A stretch of DNA of 64,000 nt from Gardnerella vaginalis (GCF_001563665.1 NZ_KQ961853.1:60812-124811); one strand, 5' to 3'; shown: positions 19,397 through 29,920, counted from the stretch's first letter. Numbers and translations are program-made. The notes: generated by a model not told the origin, from the letters alone.

Positions 19397-21757
19397 ATGA
19401 ATAAAGAAAACAATATCAAACAAGAATCTTTTGCTGCAATATTAAAAGACGTATATTTTTCGTATGATTCCGGGAAAACATGGATTCTTAATGGAATAAA
19501 TCTTAAAATTAAATATGGAGAAAGAGTTGTAATAGTAGGACTTAACGGTTCAGGAAAATCTACACTGTCTAAAATACTATCAGGTTTAATAGCTCCTGAT
19601 TCAGGACTCGTGCAATTATGCGGCAATAAAGTTTTCGATTTAGATCACGCTGATTCCAATGCGTATAAAATTGCAAGAAAATCTATTGGAACTCTTTTTC
19701 AAAATCCAGAAGATCAAATAATAACAACAATCAGCGAAGACGACATAGCTTTTGGACTAGAAAACTTATGCGTAAAACAATCAAATATGAATGAAATGAT
19801 TCTAAATGCATTAGAATCTGTTCGCATGGAAAACCACAGGTATGATGACCCTAGTGATATGAGCGGAGGACAGCAACAAAAAATTGCGCTCGCAAGTACT
19901 ATTGTTACAAAGCCAAAACTTCTCATATTTGATGAACCAACATCAATGCTTGATTATAAATCTTTGCAATACGTTAATTCACTATTTGATGATTTGCAAA
20001 AACGCGGATTCACAATAGTTCACATAACACATAAATTTGATGAATGCGTTTACGCAGATCGAATACTTCTAGTAAATAAAGGTCAAATTCGCGATATAAG
20101 TTCTAATGAATTAAAAGAATATTATAAAAATGCGATAGATACCGAATACGCTAAAAAATGCGAAAATCAACCTGATAACGAAAAAGAAACTGATACTGAA
20201 AAAAATCAAGATTTATTGCAAAATCAAACTAATGATGAAACATTTGCAATCGAAGTATCTAATCTTAACGTTAGTTACTCTAAACGCGCTAAACATGTAA
20301 TAAATAACTATTCTCTCAAAGTAAAGCATGGAGAGATCGTTGCAATTACAGGAGAAAATGGATCAGGAAAATCAACTTTAGCAAAAACAATATGCGGATT
20401 ACTTAAATATGATTCTGGAACTGTTCTAATACAAGGTATTCCTTTGAACGCTAAAGAAAACAAAACAAATACTAAAAAACTGCGGCAAACAATTGGCTAC
20501 GTTATGCAATGCCCAGAACAGCAACTTTTCGCGCAAACAGTATTTGAAGACGTATCTTATGGTCCTAAAAATTTTGGTTTAGAAGGAGAAAAACTTAATA
20601 ATAAAGTAAACGAAACTTTGAAAATGCTACATATTGAACATTTAGCACAATTTTCTCCTTTTGAACTTTCAGGAGGACAGCAACGTCTAGTAGCTATAGC
20701 TGGAGTTTTAGCATATAATCCAAAAATACTTGTTTTAGACGAGCCTAGTGCAGGTTTAGATTTTGAATCAGCTATGCGATTGAGAAAAATATTAGAAGAT
20801 TTACATAAAAAGGGCATAACTATTGTGCTTATTACGCATGATATGAATGAAGCAAAAGCTCTTAAAGCTAGAATAATTACAATTAAAACAGAAAAAGATG
20901 ATGAAAGTAAAAAATCAACCATTAAAGAAAATAGACATTTTACAGACAATATCCACAGCTCTTCCACAAGCACTTCTAACAGCTCTTCCACAAGCCCTTT
21001 TCTAAGCTCTTTTGACCCTAGAGTCACATTAATTTCTTGCTTTATTCTAATATTCAGCGCTTTTAGAGTCACTAATTACAGCCAACTTGGGATTCTTAGT
21101 ATTGCAACTCTTATTCTCACAATTTTTGCAAGAATACAGTTTTCTAAACTAATATCGTTTTTGCATGTGCTCATATCAATATTCATATTTTCGAGTATTC
21201 TAAATATCTTTATCGTGAAAACAGGTCGCATACTTTTTTATCTTTTTTCAATACCTATAACACTTGATGGAGTAAACTTTACAATACTTTTCTCTACTAG
21301 ACTTTCTTTAGCAATGCTTATTGGATTAACTGTTATATTAACTTTCACTCCGACAAGACTAACTCAAGCATGCGCATCTATTATTTCTCCACTTAAAGTA
21401 TTCAAATTACCTACGCAAGAAATAGCATTTATTATGACTTTAGCATTACGATTTCTTCCAACTCTTTCAAAAGAAGCAAAAGCTATTTCAATTGCGCAAA
21501 CAGCTAGAGGTGGAAGCATAAAAAACGGATCGCTTAAAAAAAGACTTCAAGCAATGACATCTCTTATTATTCCAGGATTTGCAGGTGTAATTAGGCATGC
21601 ATATAATCTTGGATTAGCTTTAGATTCTAGATGCTACATTCCGCAAGAAGCACGCACACACTTTCACGTTTTAAAAATAAGATTTAGAGATATTGCTTTA
21701 GCAATTTTTAGCATAATTATTACAATTCTTATTGCTAAAACTACAAATATTTTATGA
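19397..21757 (+). CDS. Single-chain ECF module: EcfA-EcfA-EcfT fusion
   Basis: One protein of 786 residues combines all three parts of the ECF energy module. The first ATPase domain has Walker A G-L-N-G-S-G-K-S-T (about residue 48), signature M-S-G-G-Q-Q-Q-K and Walker B L-L-I-F-D-E-P-T. The second has G-E-N-G-S-G-K-S-T (about 315), L-S-G-G-Q-Q-R and I-L-V-L-D-E-P-S. A Ser/Thr-rich linker (about 520-535) leads to an EcfT membrane domain with several helices and the coupling motif T-A-R-G-G-S. The ATG at 19397 is chosen; a TTG at 19361 lies upstream in frame. The next upstream gene is ribU, so riboflavin uptake is one job, but ECF modules are often shared by several S components. Confidence 0.93.
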   Translation: MNKENNIKQESFAAILKDVYFSYDSGKTWILNGINLKIKYGERVVIVGLNGSGKSTLSKILSGLIAPDSGLVQLCGNKVFDLDHADSNAYKIARKSIGTLFQNPEDQIITTISEDDIAFGLENLCVKQSNMNEMILNALESVRMENHRYDDPSDMSGGQQQKIALASTIVTKPKLLIFDEPTSMLDYKSLQYVNSLFDDLQKRGFTIVHITHKFDECVYADRILLVNKGQIRDISSNELKEYYKNAIDTEYAKKCENQPDNEKETDTEKNQDLLQNQTNDETFAIEVSNLNVSYSKRAKHVINNYSLKVKHGEIVAITGENGSGKSTLAKTICGLLKYDSGTVLIQGIPLNAKENKTNTKKLRQTIGYVMQCPEQQLFAQTVFEDVSYGPKNFGLEGEKLNNKVNETLKMLHIEHLAQFSPFELSGGQQRLVAIAGVLAYNPKILVLDEPSAGLDFESAMRLRKILEDLHKKGITIVLITHDMNEAKALKARIITIKTEKDDESKKSTIKENRHFTDNIHSSSTSTSNSSSTSPFLSSFDPRVTLISCFILIFSAFRVTNYSQLGILSIATLILTIFARIQFSKLISFLHVLISIFIFSSILNIFIVKTGRILFYLFSIPITLDGVNFTILFSTRLSLAMLIGLTVILTFTPTRLTQACASIISPLKVFKLPTQEIAFIMTLALRFLPTLSKEAKAISIAQTARGGSIKNGSLKKRLQAMTSLIIPGFAGVIRHAYNLGLALDSRCYIPQEARTHFHVLKIRFRDIALAIFSIIITILIAKTTNIL

Positions 21758-21820
21758 ATACAAATTTACAAAATTACTTTTAATAAAAACAATAGAATAT
21801 TGGATTAGCATGGTTAGATG

Positions 21821-21826
21821 TATAAT
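21821..21826 (+). promoter_or_regulatory. Candidate -10 element for yhbY
   Basis: A perfect TATAAT lies 62 bases upstream of the yhbY start. TTGGAT is found 15 bases further upstream, which is short spacing for a -35 element. Confidence 0.4.
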
Positions 21827-21888
21827 CCGATAAGCATTGAAATTAACATGATTATTTAAAACCAATTATGTATACTTTTGGAGGACAT

Positions 21889-22194
21889 ATGCCATTAACT
21901 AAAAAGCAAATTAAACAATTGCGCGCTTTAGCAAACACTTTAAGTCCTATGCTTTATATTGGCAAAAACGACATTACAGAAGCTGCAATAAAACAAGCTG
22001 ATGAAACGATGCAATATCATGAACTCATGAAATGCGCTGTACAAGATGGTTCAGGATTAAGCGCAAAAGAAGCAGCAATAAAGTTAGCAGAAAAACTTAA
22101 AGCTGAAGTTGTACAAGTTATCGGAAATCGTTTTGTGCTGTTTAGAGTATCACCTCGAGAAAACACTAATCATATTATGCTTATTAAAGAATAG
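21889..22194 (+). CDS. yhbY: CRS1/YhbY family RNA-binding protein
   Basis: A small RNA-binding protein of 101 residues built from one CRM domain. The N-terminal basic helix (L-T-K-K-Q-I-K-Q-L-R-A-L-A), the I-G-K-N-D-I-T segment and the C-terminal V-Q-V-I-G-N-R-F-V-L-F are typical. Family members associate with pre-50S ribosomal subunits. The ATG at 21889 follows GGAGG at 4 bases; an in-frame ATG at 21868 lies ahead of that site and is rejected. Confidence 0.95.
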   Translation: MPLTKKQIKQLRALANTLSPMLYIGKNDITEAAIKQADETMQYHELMKCAVQDGSGLSAKEAAIKLAEKLKAEVVQVIGNRFVLFRVSPRENTNHIMLIKE

Positions 22195-22284
22195 ACTGAT
22201 ACTTTGTGAGCTACTCTATAAGGTAAGTAATAGAATACTTCAATGAATCTGTTACAAATTTAGCAAATTCATTTATTGTAGAAA

Positions 22285-23520
22285 CTACTTATTGTAAACT
22301 GTAGAATCTTCAACAACAGGATTCATTAACTTAACTATTGTGTATTCAGAAGAACTAATTATTGGCTGATTCCAAGGAAAATCTGCTGCTGTAACATACA
22401 TACTTTTAGTTGCAACAATAGTTTTCTTGCCAATATAACGAGTGAAATCATCATCATTCTTATCACTACTACTATTACTAAGTACTATTGCAACTTTACG
22501 AATTTCATTCTGCATAGGTCTATACCCACATTCAGTACCGTTACAATGTGATGCAGCTGAGCGAGGAGAATCTAAAGTCAAAACTATAGTATTACTAGAA
22601 CCAGAAGAAGAACTCATATAATTATCAATACTAATCCCAGAGTCTTCAGGAGAAGTACCAGGGAAATCATACGATTGATACATATTAATTTTTTCAACTA
22701 CTCCAGTAAAAACTTGGTATCCATCTTCTTGCCATTTCAATTTTTGTTTAGCATTAACTTGAGTCCAATAATCACGTTTTTTAATATTTATAAGACTATT
22801 TACATCTGTTAAATCAGAAACTGGAATATAAGATGGCGCAGTTACATCAGACATTTCAGCTTCATCATTCTCATTCTTAGGAAGAGGATTTTTAACAACT
22901 TTAGTCTTAGTTTTAATCTTAGTTCCAAAGAATCTATACGAAACTTCTCTCCATGGGAATACTTCATTTTTCCCAAGAGTATTACTCTTCATCTTTTCAT
23001 ACCACTGTTCACTTTCAGGAATATAAAGAACTAATCCTCTATGATTCCTATAAAAGAACAAAGTGGAACTTTCAAACTTGTTTTGAATCGAATGTATAAC
23101 TCCATTCATAACATTCAATTTTTTACCATCATAAGAAAATACTTTTGTAGCAGATCTAGTAACATAATATCCTGAATCATTTTTTACTTTATAAAAATCA
23201 GTTAATATTAAATCATCTATTCCATCGCTATTTACATCCCATATTGCATAGTTGTAATCGCCTCGAGGAACTCCGCTAAACTCGTATTGATTTATATTCT
23301 CTAATACGTTCTTATATTCCTTACCAGCAGCAATAGCCAAATCTTCTGGGTTACGACCCCTTAGATTACTTAAAATAGGATTTGTTATTAAACTCCTCAT
23401 AAAATACGGATAATCACCGAAGAAAATTATTGAAGAACGAAAAACGAGAGCAGAAATAACTATTTGAATTATAGAAACGATAGGAACAACGCAATAAATT
23501 ATAAAACCGTGCTTCTTCAT
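22285..23520 (-). CDS. Membrane-anchored extracytoplasmic protein, function unknown
   Basis: The protein has about 411 residues. One hydrophobic segment near residues 8-30 follows a short basic N terminus (M-K-K-H-G), so it is probably an N-terminal anchor or an uncleaved signal; no lipobox is present. The outer part contains D-V-N-S-D-G-I-D-D-L, a calcium-loop pattern found in FG-GAP/VCBS-type repeats, and several Ser/Asp-rich loops. No enzyme motif is visible. The ATG at 23520 has GAGAG 8 bases upstream. It stands alone between yhbY (convergent) and rarA. Confidence 0.7.
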   Translation of the reverse strand: MKKHGFIIYCVVPIVSIIQIVISALVFRSSIIFFGDYPYFMRSLITNPILSNLRGRNPEDLAIAAGKEYKNVLENINQYEFSGVPRGDYNYAIWDVNSDGIDDLILTDFYKVKNDSGYYVTRSATKVFSYDGKKLNVMNGVIHSIQNKFESSTLFFYRNHRGLVLYIPESEQWYEKMKSNTLGKNEVFPWREVSYRFFGTKIKTKTKVVKNPLPKNENDEAEMSDVTAPSYIPVSDLTDVNSLINIKKRDYWTQVNAKQKLKWQEDGYQVFTGVVEKINMYQSYDFPGTSPEDSGISIDNYMSSSSGSSNTIVLTLDSPRSAASHCNGTECGYRPMQNEIRKVAIVLSNSSSDKNDDDFTRYIGKKTIVATKSMYVTAADFPWNQPIISSSEYTIVKLMNPVVEDSTVYNK

Positions 23521-23651
23521 TGCCACATCTCTCTTTCGTCACTTCTATAAAGCGAGCTTAAAAGTATAAAATACACTTATGCAAAACATTGAAACATTTT
23601 ACATAATTAAAACTATAAAATATTCTACACAAATATCAGTATCCAACATGC

Positions 23652-25025
23652 TTAATCAGAATCATCACTCTTATTAAGAATATTACGGATTTGAGATACA
23701 CGTTGTAATAGTTCATGTTCATAACCGCGATCTGAAGGATTGTAATATTTGCGACCAACCAATTCATCAGGCAAGTATTGTTGTGAAACTATTGCCCCAG
23801 GATAATCGTGCGCATATTTATAACCTTCATGATTACCCCAAGTTTTCATCAATTTTGTTGGAGCATTACGCAAATGAAGTGGGACTTGACCAATATTTCC
23901 AGAATCAATATCTTGCAAAGCTTGATTTATAGCATTATAACTAGCATTAGATTTAGGAGCTGTAGCTACAGCAATAACAGCCTCTGAAAGAATAATTCTC
24001 GCTTCAGGCATACCTACTAGCGCAACAGCTTGAGCTGCAGCAACAGTTACTTGCAAAATTTGCGGAGCTGCCATACCAACTTCTTCAGCAGCTGCAATCA
24101 TAATTCGTCTTGCAATAAAACGAGGATCTTCACCTGCTCTAATCATGCGAGCTAAATAGTGCAAAGATGCATCTACGTCACTTCCTCGCATTGACTTAAT
24201 GAAAGCAGAAATAACATCGTAATGATCATCACCATCTTTGTCATATCTGACAATATTTACGTCAGCTACTCTTGAAACAATATCCGCACTAATTACAGGC
24301 TTATTTTCGCCAGGCTTGTGAATAGAATTTCCTGTAATCGCTCCAGCTGCAGCTTCTAAAATAGTAAGAGTCTTACGAGCGTCCCCAGCGCTCAAGCGAA
24401 TAATAAAATCTATTGCATCATCTTCAATTTCAATTTGATTATTAAAACCGCGCTCGCTAACAATAGCCCTCTTAATAAGCTCATGTAAATCTTCAACACT
24501 TAGCGATTCAAGCTTAACAACTACAGATCTACTAAGTAGTGGTTTAATAATTGAAAAACTTGGATTTTCTGTAGTAGCTCCAATAAAAGTTACATCACGA
24601 TTTTCTACGCTTGGAAGCAAAGCATCTTGCTGAGATTTAGAAAAACGATGCACTTCATCAATAAACAGTACTGTTTCTAGACCTTTGCTAACTAAACGCT
24701 CATGAGCTCGATCTAATACTTCTCGCACATCTTTTACTCCTGAAGTTACAGCAGAAAGCTCTTCAAAAACACGTCCAGATTGCCGAGCGACAATATGAGC
24801 AAGAGTAGTTTTACCAACTCCCGGAGGTCCAAACAAAATAATAGAACTTGGAGAAGTAAGACAATATTCAGATTGAGGATCAGCAAGTCTACGCAAAGGA
24901 GAACCGGGCTTAAGAGCATGCGATTGACCAAGCACATCTTCAATTGCACTTGGACGCATACGAACAGCAAGAGGGCGAGTTACATCACTAGACGCGCTCA
25001 TTGACGAAAACAAATCCTGAACCAT
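23652..25025 (-). CDS. rarA: Replication-associated recombination protein A (MgsA/RarA AAA+ ATPase)
   Basis: A clamp-loader-like AAA+ ATPase that acts at stalled replication forks. The 457-residue protein has Walker A G-P-P-G-V-G-K-T-T (about residue 67), Walker B F-I-D-E-V-H-R-F, sensor 1 G-A-T-T-E-N-P-S and the family C-terminal tetramerisation domain. A LexA-type box lies 24 bp upstream. A TATACT hexamer at 25032-25037 (minus strand) ends only 6 bases before the ATG and no Shine-Dalgarno is visible, so a leaderless transcript is likely. Confidence 0.95.
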   Translation of the reverse strand: MVQDLFSSMSASSDVTRPLAVRMRPSAIEDVLGQSHALKPGSPLRRLADPQSEYCLTSPSSIILFGPPGVGKTTLAHIVARQSGRVFEELSAVTSGVKDVREVLDRAHERLVSKGLETVLFIDEVHRFSKSQQDALLPSVENRDVTFIGATTENPSFSIIKPLLSRSVVVKLESLSVEDLHELIKRAIVSERGFNNQIEIEDDAIDFIIRLSAGDARKTLTILEAAAGAITGNSIHKPGENKPVISADIVSRVADVNIVRYDKDGDDHYDVISAFIKSMRGSDVDASLHYLARMIRAGEDPRFIARRIMIAAAEEVGMAAPQILQVTVAAAQAVALVGMPEARIILSEAVIAVATAPKSNASYNAINQALQDIDSGNIGQVPLHLRNAPTKLMKTWGNHEGYKYAHDYPGAIVSQQYLPDELVGRKYYNPSDRGYEHELLQRVSQIRNILNKSDDSD

Positions 25026-25031
25026 AATCTA

Positions 25032-25060
25032 AGTATACACAATCTATAGAACAAACGTTC
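25032..25060 (-). promoter_or_regulatory. LexA box and -10 element of rarA
   Basis: GAACAAACGTTC (25049-25060) has the perfect GAAC-N4-GTTC core. TATACT (25037-25032 on the minus strand) lies downstream and would start transcription at about the rarA ATG. The operator covers the expected -35 region, where no good TTGACA is seen. Confidence 0.75.
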
Positions 25061-25101
25061 GATATTTTTTAGATTTTACTAAAAACATATATAAAACAAT
25101 G

Positions 25102-27630
25102 CTATACATGCGACACACTGTAGTCAAAGAACACAACTTCGCCTGTATCTTGTGTAGCATCTAAATCTACAATTCCAGTAATAGCCCAATTATGATCGCC
25201 ATCTGAATCATCGATTATCTGTCGAACTTTCCAAGTATGTTCACTTTTCTCTAATGAATCATCCAAAATAAACAAGTCACCACTACGAGCTTTAGCATCA
25301 ATACCAACATACTCGTGATCCTCATAGTATTCATCAAGAACATCATTCCACTCGTGAACACCATAACCCCAAGCTTTATCAAGCTCACCAAGAGTATCAG
25401 AATCTTCTAGATCCATAAGTTGAACTCTACGAAACATAGCATTTCGAATAAGAACAATAAGTCCTCTTCGATCTTCAACCACAGATTCTGAAGTTGATGG
25501 AGCTGCCGTAGTTACAGCATTAGCTTCAGCATCCGATCCACCTGCACTCTCCCACTCATCAAGCAAACTAGAATCAATAGAACGCACAACAATGCGAAGC
25601 CAAGAAATAATATCTCGCAATTCATCATTAAGCTTGTCTTTTGGCACAGTACGCGCAAGAGAACGGTAAGCATCTGAAAGATAACGCAACAACGTTCCTT
25701 CACTTCTAGCAATGCCATAACGCGAAATATAACCATTAAAATCGCAAGCCGTTTCGACCATATCTCGAAGAACAGATTTAGGCTTAATCCAATAATCATT
25801 AGCCCAAGGAACATCATTACGATATTGCAAAAAAGCAGGAGTTAGCAAATCCTCAAGTGGCTTAGGATAGCTAACTTCAGCTAAACGCTCCATGCGCTCT
25901 TCATAATCAATGCCATCATCTTTCATAGAGGACATAGCTGCATCGCGCGCTTTACGCTCCTGCGAGCGCAAAACAGGCTTAGGATCATCTAAAGTAGATT
26001 CAACAATAGAAATAACATCAAGAGAGTAACTTTGAGACTCTGGGTCAAGAAGTTCTAAAGCAGCAAGCAAAAATGGAGAAAGCGGCTGATCTAGCGCAAA
26101 TCCTTCTGGAATAGTAACGTCAAGCTCATAATCATAAGTTCCATCTTGACGCTTAAAACATTCAATTACTTTTGTATCTAATAAAGTTTGGAAAATATTA
26201 TCGCACCTCTCAAGAAGTTTCTCTTTATCTTGTATCTTTTGCGCACTATCTTCAATAAGTTTTTCTACTCTAGCGCGAGCATCCCCACCTTGAGCAACTT
26301 CATTCAACACCATTGAGTGAGTAACAACCATATGAGGATTCAACGTTTCAGGATTACTTTCAATAAGCTTATTAAACGTTTGCTCGCTCCAGACAACAAA
26401 TCCTTCTGGAGCTTTCTTTCTCTTAACTTTTTTAAGCTTTTTAGGATCATTTCCAGCTTTTGCAACAGAGCGAGCATTCTCAATCTCGAACTCTGGAGCC
26501 TCTGCAACTACTAAGCCCTCAGTATCAAATCCCATTCTGCCTGCACGGCCTGCAATTTGATGAAATTCACGAGCGCGAAGTTTACGACTACGATTTCCAT
26601 CAAATTTTGTAAGAGAAGTTAAAACAACAGAGTGAATTGGCACGTTAATTCCAACACCTAAAGTATCTGTACCACAAATAACAGGAAGTAATCCTTGCTG
26701 CGCTAACTGTTCAACAAGTCTACGATAGCGCGGAAGCATGCCTGCATGATGCACACCAACACCAGTTCTTAAAATTCTTTGCAAAATTTTTCCAAAACCT
26801 GTAGTAAATTTTGTGCCTTTAATAGCTTGTGCGATTTTATCGCGCTGTTCTTTACTTGAAACTCCTGTACTAGCGAGTGCTTGAGCAGTTTCAAGAGCTG
26901 AATCTTGCGAAAAATGTACTACATAGATTGGTGTTAAACCTTTATTAAATAATAATTCAACAGTTGTAGCAAGAGGCTTATCAGTGTACTCATATTCAAG
27001 CGGAATTGGTCTAGGAGCGTTCGCAATAATATCAACGCTTCGTCTTGTTGTTTTCTCTAAGCGCTCAGCAATATCTGTTACATCTCCAAGAGTTGCACTC
27101 ATAAGTAAAAATTGAGTGTTAGCTAGTGTTAGTAGCGGCACTTGCCAAGCCCATCCGCGCTCTGGATCTCCATAATAGTGGAATTCATCCATTGCAACGC
27201 AATCAACTTCAGCGTTTGCACCTTCTCGTAAAGCTTGGTTCGCTAATATTTCTGCAGTGCAACAAATTATTGGAGCATCTGTGTTAATATGCGAGTCACC
27301 TGTGATCATACCAACATTATCTCGACCAAAAATCGATACTAAATCGAAGAATTTTTCAGATACAAGTGCCTTGATTGGAGCTGTATAGTATGAGCGTCTG
27401 CCTGTTGCAAGTGCAGCAAAATGCATTCCAAGTGCAACTAATGATTTTCCTGAACCAGTTGGAGTGTTTAAGATTACATGATCTCCTGCAAGTAAATCCA
27501 TAATGGATTCTTCTTGATGCTGCCACAAATCTACATGCTTATTAGTTTTAACCCAATCAACGAATGCTTGAAAAATTTCATCTTCGCTAGCATGATGCAA
27601 ATCAAGAGCTAACTCGCTTAACACAGTCAT
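25102..27630 (-). CDS. Ski2-like DEAD/DEAH-box helicase (DUF3516 type)
   Basis: A superfamily 2 helicase of 842 residues. Motifs visible: Q-H-Q-E-E-S before motif I, motif I T-P-T-G-S-G-K-S, motif II D-E-F-H, motif III S-A-T-L, and motif VI Q-I-A-G-R-A-G-R-M-G. The D-E-F-H box and Q-x-x-G-R-A-G-R pattern fit Ski2/Dob10-like RNA helicases. The long C-terminal region corresponds to the actinobacterial DUF3516 part. The start ATG has AAGGTG 5 bases upstream. It lies between rarA and cmk-der on the same strand, but a hairpin separates it from the latter. The substrate is unknown; RNA is likely by family. Confidence 0.92.
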   Translation of the reverse strand: MTVLSELALDLHHASEDEIFQAFVDWVKTNKHVDLWQHQEESIMDLLAGDHVILNTPTGSGKSLVALGMHFAALATGRRSYYTAPIKALVSEKFFDLVSIFGRDNVGMITGDSHINTDAPIICCTAEILANQALREGANAEVDCVAMDEFHYYGDPERGWAWQVPLLTLANTQFLLMSATLGDVTDIAERLEKTTRRSVDIIANAPRPIPLEYEYTDKPLATTVELLFNKGLTPIYVVHFSQDSALETAQALASTGVSSKEQRDKIAQAIKGTKFTTGFGKILQRILRTGVGVHHAGMLPRYRRLVEQLAQQGLLPVICGTDTLGVGINVPIHSVVLTSLTKFDGNRSRKLRAREFHQIAGRAGRMGFDTEGLVVAEAPEFEIENARSVAKAGNDPKKLKKVKRKKAPEGFVVWSEQTFNKLIESNPETLNPHMVVTHSMVLNEVAQGGDARARVEKLIEDSAQKIQDKEKLLERCDNIFQTLLDTKVIECFKRQDGTYDYELDVTIPEGFALDQPLSPFLLAALELLDPESQSYSLDVISIVESTLDDPKPVLRSQERKARDAAMSSMKDDGIDYEERMERLAEVSYPKPLEDLLTPAFLQYRNDVPWANDYWIKPKSVLRDMVETACDFNGYISRYGIARSEGTLLRYLSDAYRSLARTVPKDKLNDELRDIISWLRIVVRSIDSSLLDEWESAGGSDAEANAVTTAAPSTSESVVEDRRGLIVLIRNAMFRRVQLMDLEDSDTLGELDKAWGYGVHEWNDVLDEYYEDHEYVGIDAKARSGDLFILDDSLEKSEHTWKVRQIIDDSDGDHNWAITGIVDLDATQDTGEVVFFDYSVSHV

Positions 27631-27680
27631 ATTTCACCTTTACCCCACGCTTTATGAAATATTTATTTTGCAAAATTAGC

Positions 27681-27720
27681 AAGTGGATATCACGCAAATT
27701 ACATCACACAATATCCACTT
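27681..27720 (-). terminator. Hairpin terminator after cmk-der
   Basis: AAGTGGATAT (27681-27690) and ATATCCACTT (27711-27720) form a perfect 10-bp stem with a 20-nt loop, 11 bp after the cmk-der stop. The T-tract on the minus strand is weak (GCTAATTTT). Confidence 0.6.
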
Positions 27721-27730
27721 ATTTTATTTG

Positions 27731-29920
27731 CTATTTACGTTTCTTCTTATCTCTAACTTTCACAGAGATTTGAATTGGTGTTCCTTCGAATCCAAATTCT
27801 TCGCGCAAAGACCTCTCAATAAAACGGCGGTAACTATGCTCAAGGAATCCTGTTGCAAAAATCACAAAACGAGGAGGCTTAGTTGAAGCTTGTGTTGCAA
27901 ACAAAATTCGCGCTTGTTTTCCGCCACGAAGAGGATGAGGATGAGCAGACTGAATACGTCCTAAGAAAGCGTTTAATTTTCCTGTAGGAATACGCTTATC
28001 CCAACTGTTTAAAGCAGTTCGCATAGCGCGCGCAAGACGATTTGTATGCCATCCAGTTTTTGCAGAAAGATTAACACGCTCAGCCCAAGTTACACGATCA
28101 AATTCAGTTTTCCACAAGCGTTCCATACGTTGTCTTGAAAACTCATCCATTAAATCCCACTTGTTAAACACAAGCACGATTGATCTACCTGCATCTACCG
28201 CTTGGCTCATAACTTTCAAATCCTGCTCTGCAATAGGCTGAGAAGAGTCAAAAAGAATTAAAGCAAGTTCACAGCGCTCAATTGCAGCTTGCGTACGAAG
28301 TGAAGAATAGTATTCTGCTCCAGTAAGCTTATGCGGTCTTCTCTTAATGCCAGCAGTATCAATAAAAAGCCAGTCTTCGCCATCAACTCGCACAACTTCA
28401 TCAATAGGGTCACGAGTAGTTCCAGCTAAATCGTTTACAACAGCACGTTCTTCATTAGCTAAATGATTTAAAAGCGACGATTTACCAACGTTTGGACGCC
28501 CGACTAAAGCAACTCTACGAAGACCTTGCGGAGTTAAGAATCCAGAAGTTTTATTAGCTTTCTTCAAAGATGCAAGAGCTGCGTCAAGCAAATCACCAAC
28601 GCCTCTTCCGTGCATTGCAGAGATTCCATATGGCTCACCCATTCCAAGCTTCCAAAACTCTGCAGTCAAATACTCACTTCTAGCATCGTCAACTTTGTTA
28701 ACAGCCAACGTAATAGGTTTTCCTGCAGCGCGAAGAAGAGAAACAATACGCTCATCTGTTGCTGTTAAACCAACTTGACCATCGACTAGAAAAATAATAG
28801 CATCACTTAAGCGTACAGCTACTTGAGCTTGCTGAGCTATAGAGGAATCTATACCTTCAACGTCAGCTTCCCATCCTCCAGTGTCAACCAACTTAAAGTT
28901 AGTTCCAGCCCATTCAGCATCGTAACTTACTCGATCACGAGTCACACCTGGAGTATCTTCAACAACTGCAACTCTGTGACCTAAAATTCTGTTTACTAGT
29001 GTTGATTTTCCAACATTTGGCCTACCAATTACGGCGATTACACCAACAGCCTGAGAATCCTTTTGCTCGTCACTACCTGCAAAATCTCCGCTAAGAAGCT
29101 CACGATCTTCATCGTCAAGATCATAACCTTCAAGATTTGCTACATAACGATCATACTCATCCTGCTCAATAGCATCATCAACTATTCCAACAAGAGCATT
29201 CAAAGTTTCATCAAACGTTAAATCAGAATTATCAAGCGTTGTAACACCATCTGCAGCTGAGAGAAAACTCGTAACTTTAGAATCTTTAGCATCGCGAGCG
29301 CTAATATTGTCTTCTTCAGATTCATTATTTTGCAAATTGGCTTGCGAAATATCTTGTTTATTTCTTCTAGCTTGACGCACATCTTCTCTAGCTGTAAGCA
29401 ATACTCGAACTTGAGCATTAGGAGCTACAACAGTAGTGATATCGCGGCCTTCTGCAACTATTCCTTCACCTTTAGAAAAAGAGTCTTCTTCTGACTGTTC
29501 AGCAATATATGCACGCTGAGCAGCAATAAGCATTCTGCGAACTGAAGGTATTGAAGAAACAGTAGAAACAGTAGAAGAAACTTCGCAAAGACGCAATTTA
29601 TCGCTAATATCTTCACCATCAACTACAACTATAGGATTTTCAGGATCAACGTTAAACTTCACATGATCATCTGTAAATAACTCACCAACAGATTCAACTA
29701 TTTTGTTAAAACGCTCAATATCCGCAGAATTTGTTGGCTTACCTTCTTCGTCTAAAGAAAGTTGTTCACTTAGATCAATACCTTTCTTCAAACACCACCA
29801 TGCAGCAGCTCTATACATTGCACCTGTATCTAAATACGCAAAACCATAGTATTTAGCTAAAGCACGAGAAGTTGAAGATTTACCTACTCCTGCTGGCCCA
29901 TCAATAGCTACACAAATCAC
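27731..29920 (-). CDS. cmk-der: Bifunctional cytidylate kinase / ribosome-assembly GTPase Der
   Basis: A fusion protein of 729 residues. Residues 1 to about 250 are cytidylate kinase: P-loop [19 protein letters not shown] and A-E-G-R-D-I-T-T. After an acidic linker, residues ~295-729 are Der (EngA) with two GTPase domains, G-R-P-N-V-G-K-S-T and G-R-P-N-V-G-K-S-S, the N-K-x-D motifs N-K-V-D and N-K-W-D, and the C-terminal KH-like domain. The first part converts CMP/dCMP to the diphosphates; the second promotes 50S assembly. The start is GTG at 29920, overlapping the rluB stop (GTGA). Its ribosome-binding site AAGGAGG lies inside the last rluB codons, so the two genes are probably translationally coupled. 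Confidence 0.97.
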   Translation of the reverse strand: MICVAIDGPAGVGKSSTSRALAKYYGFAYLDTGAMYRAAAWWCLKKGIDLSEQLSLDEEGKPTNSADIERFNKIVESVGELFTDDHVKFNVDPENPIVVVDGEDISDKLRLCEVSSTVSTVSSIPSVRRMLIAAQRAYIAEQSEEDSFSKGEGIVAEGRDITTVVAPNAQVRVLLTAREDVRQARRNKQDISQANLQNNESEEDNISARDAKDSKVTSFLSAADGVTTLDNSDLTFDETLNALVGIVDDAIEQDEYDRYVANLEGYDLDDEDRELLSGDFAGSDEQKDSQAVGVIAVIGRPNVGKSTLVNRILGHRVAVVEDTPGVTRDRVSYDAEWAGTNFKLVDTGGWEADVEGIDSSIAQQAQVAVRLSDAIIFLVDGQVGLTATDERIVSLLRAAGKPITLAVNKVDDARSEYLTAEFWKLGMGEPYGISAMHGRGVGDLLDAALASLKKANKTSGFLTPQGLRRVALVGRPNVGKSSLLNHLANEERAVVNDLAGTTRDPIDEVVRVDGEDWLFIDTAGIKRRPHKLTGAEYYSSLRTQAAIERCELALILFDSSQPIAEQDLKVMSQAVDAGRSIVLVFNKWDLMDEFSRQRMERLWKTEFDRVTWAERVNLSAKTGWHTNRLARAMRTALNSWDKRIPTGKLNAFLGRIQSAHPHPLRGGKQARILFATQASTKPPRFVIFATGFLEHSYRRFIERSLREEFGFEGTPIQISVKVRDKKKRK

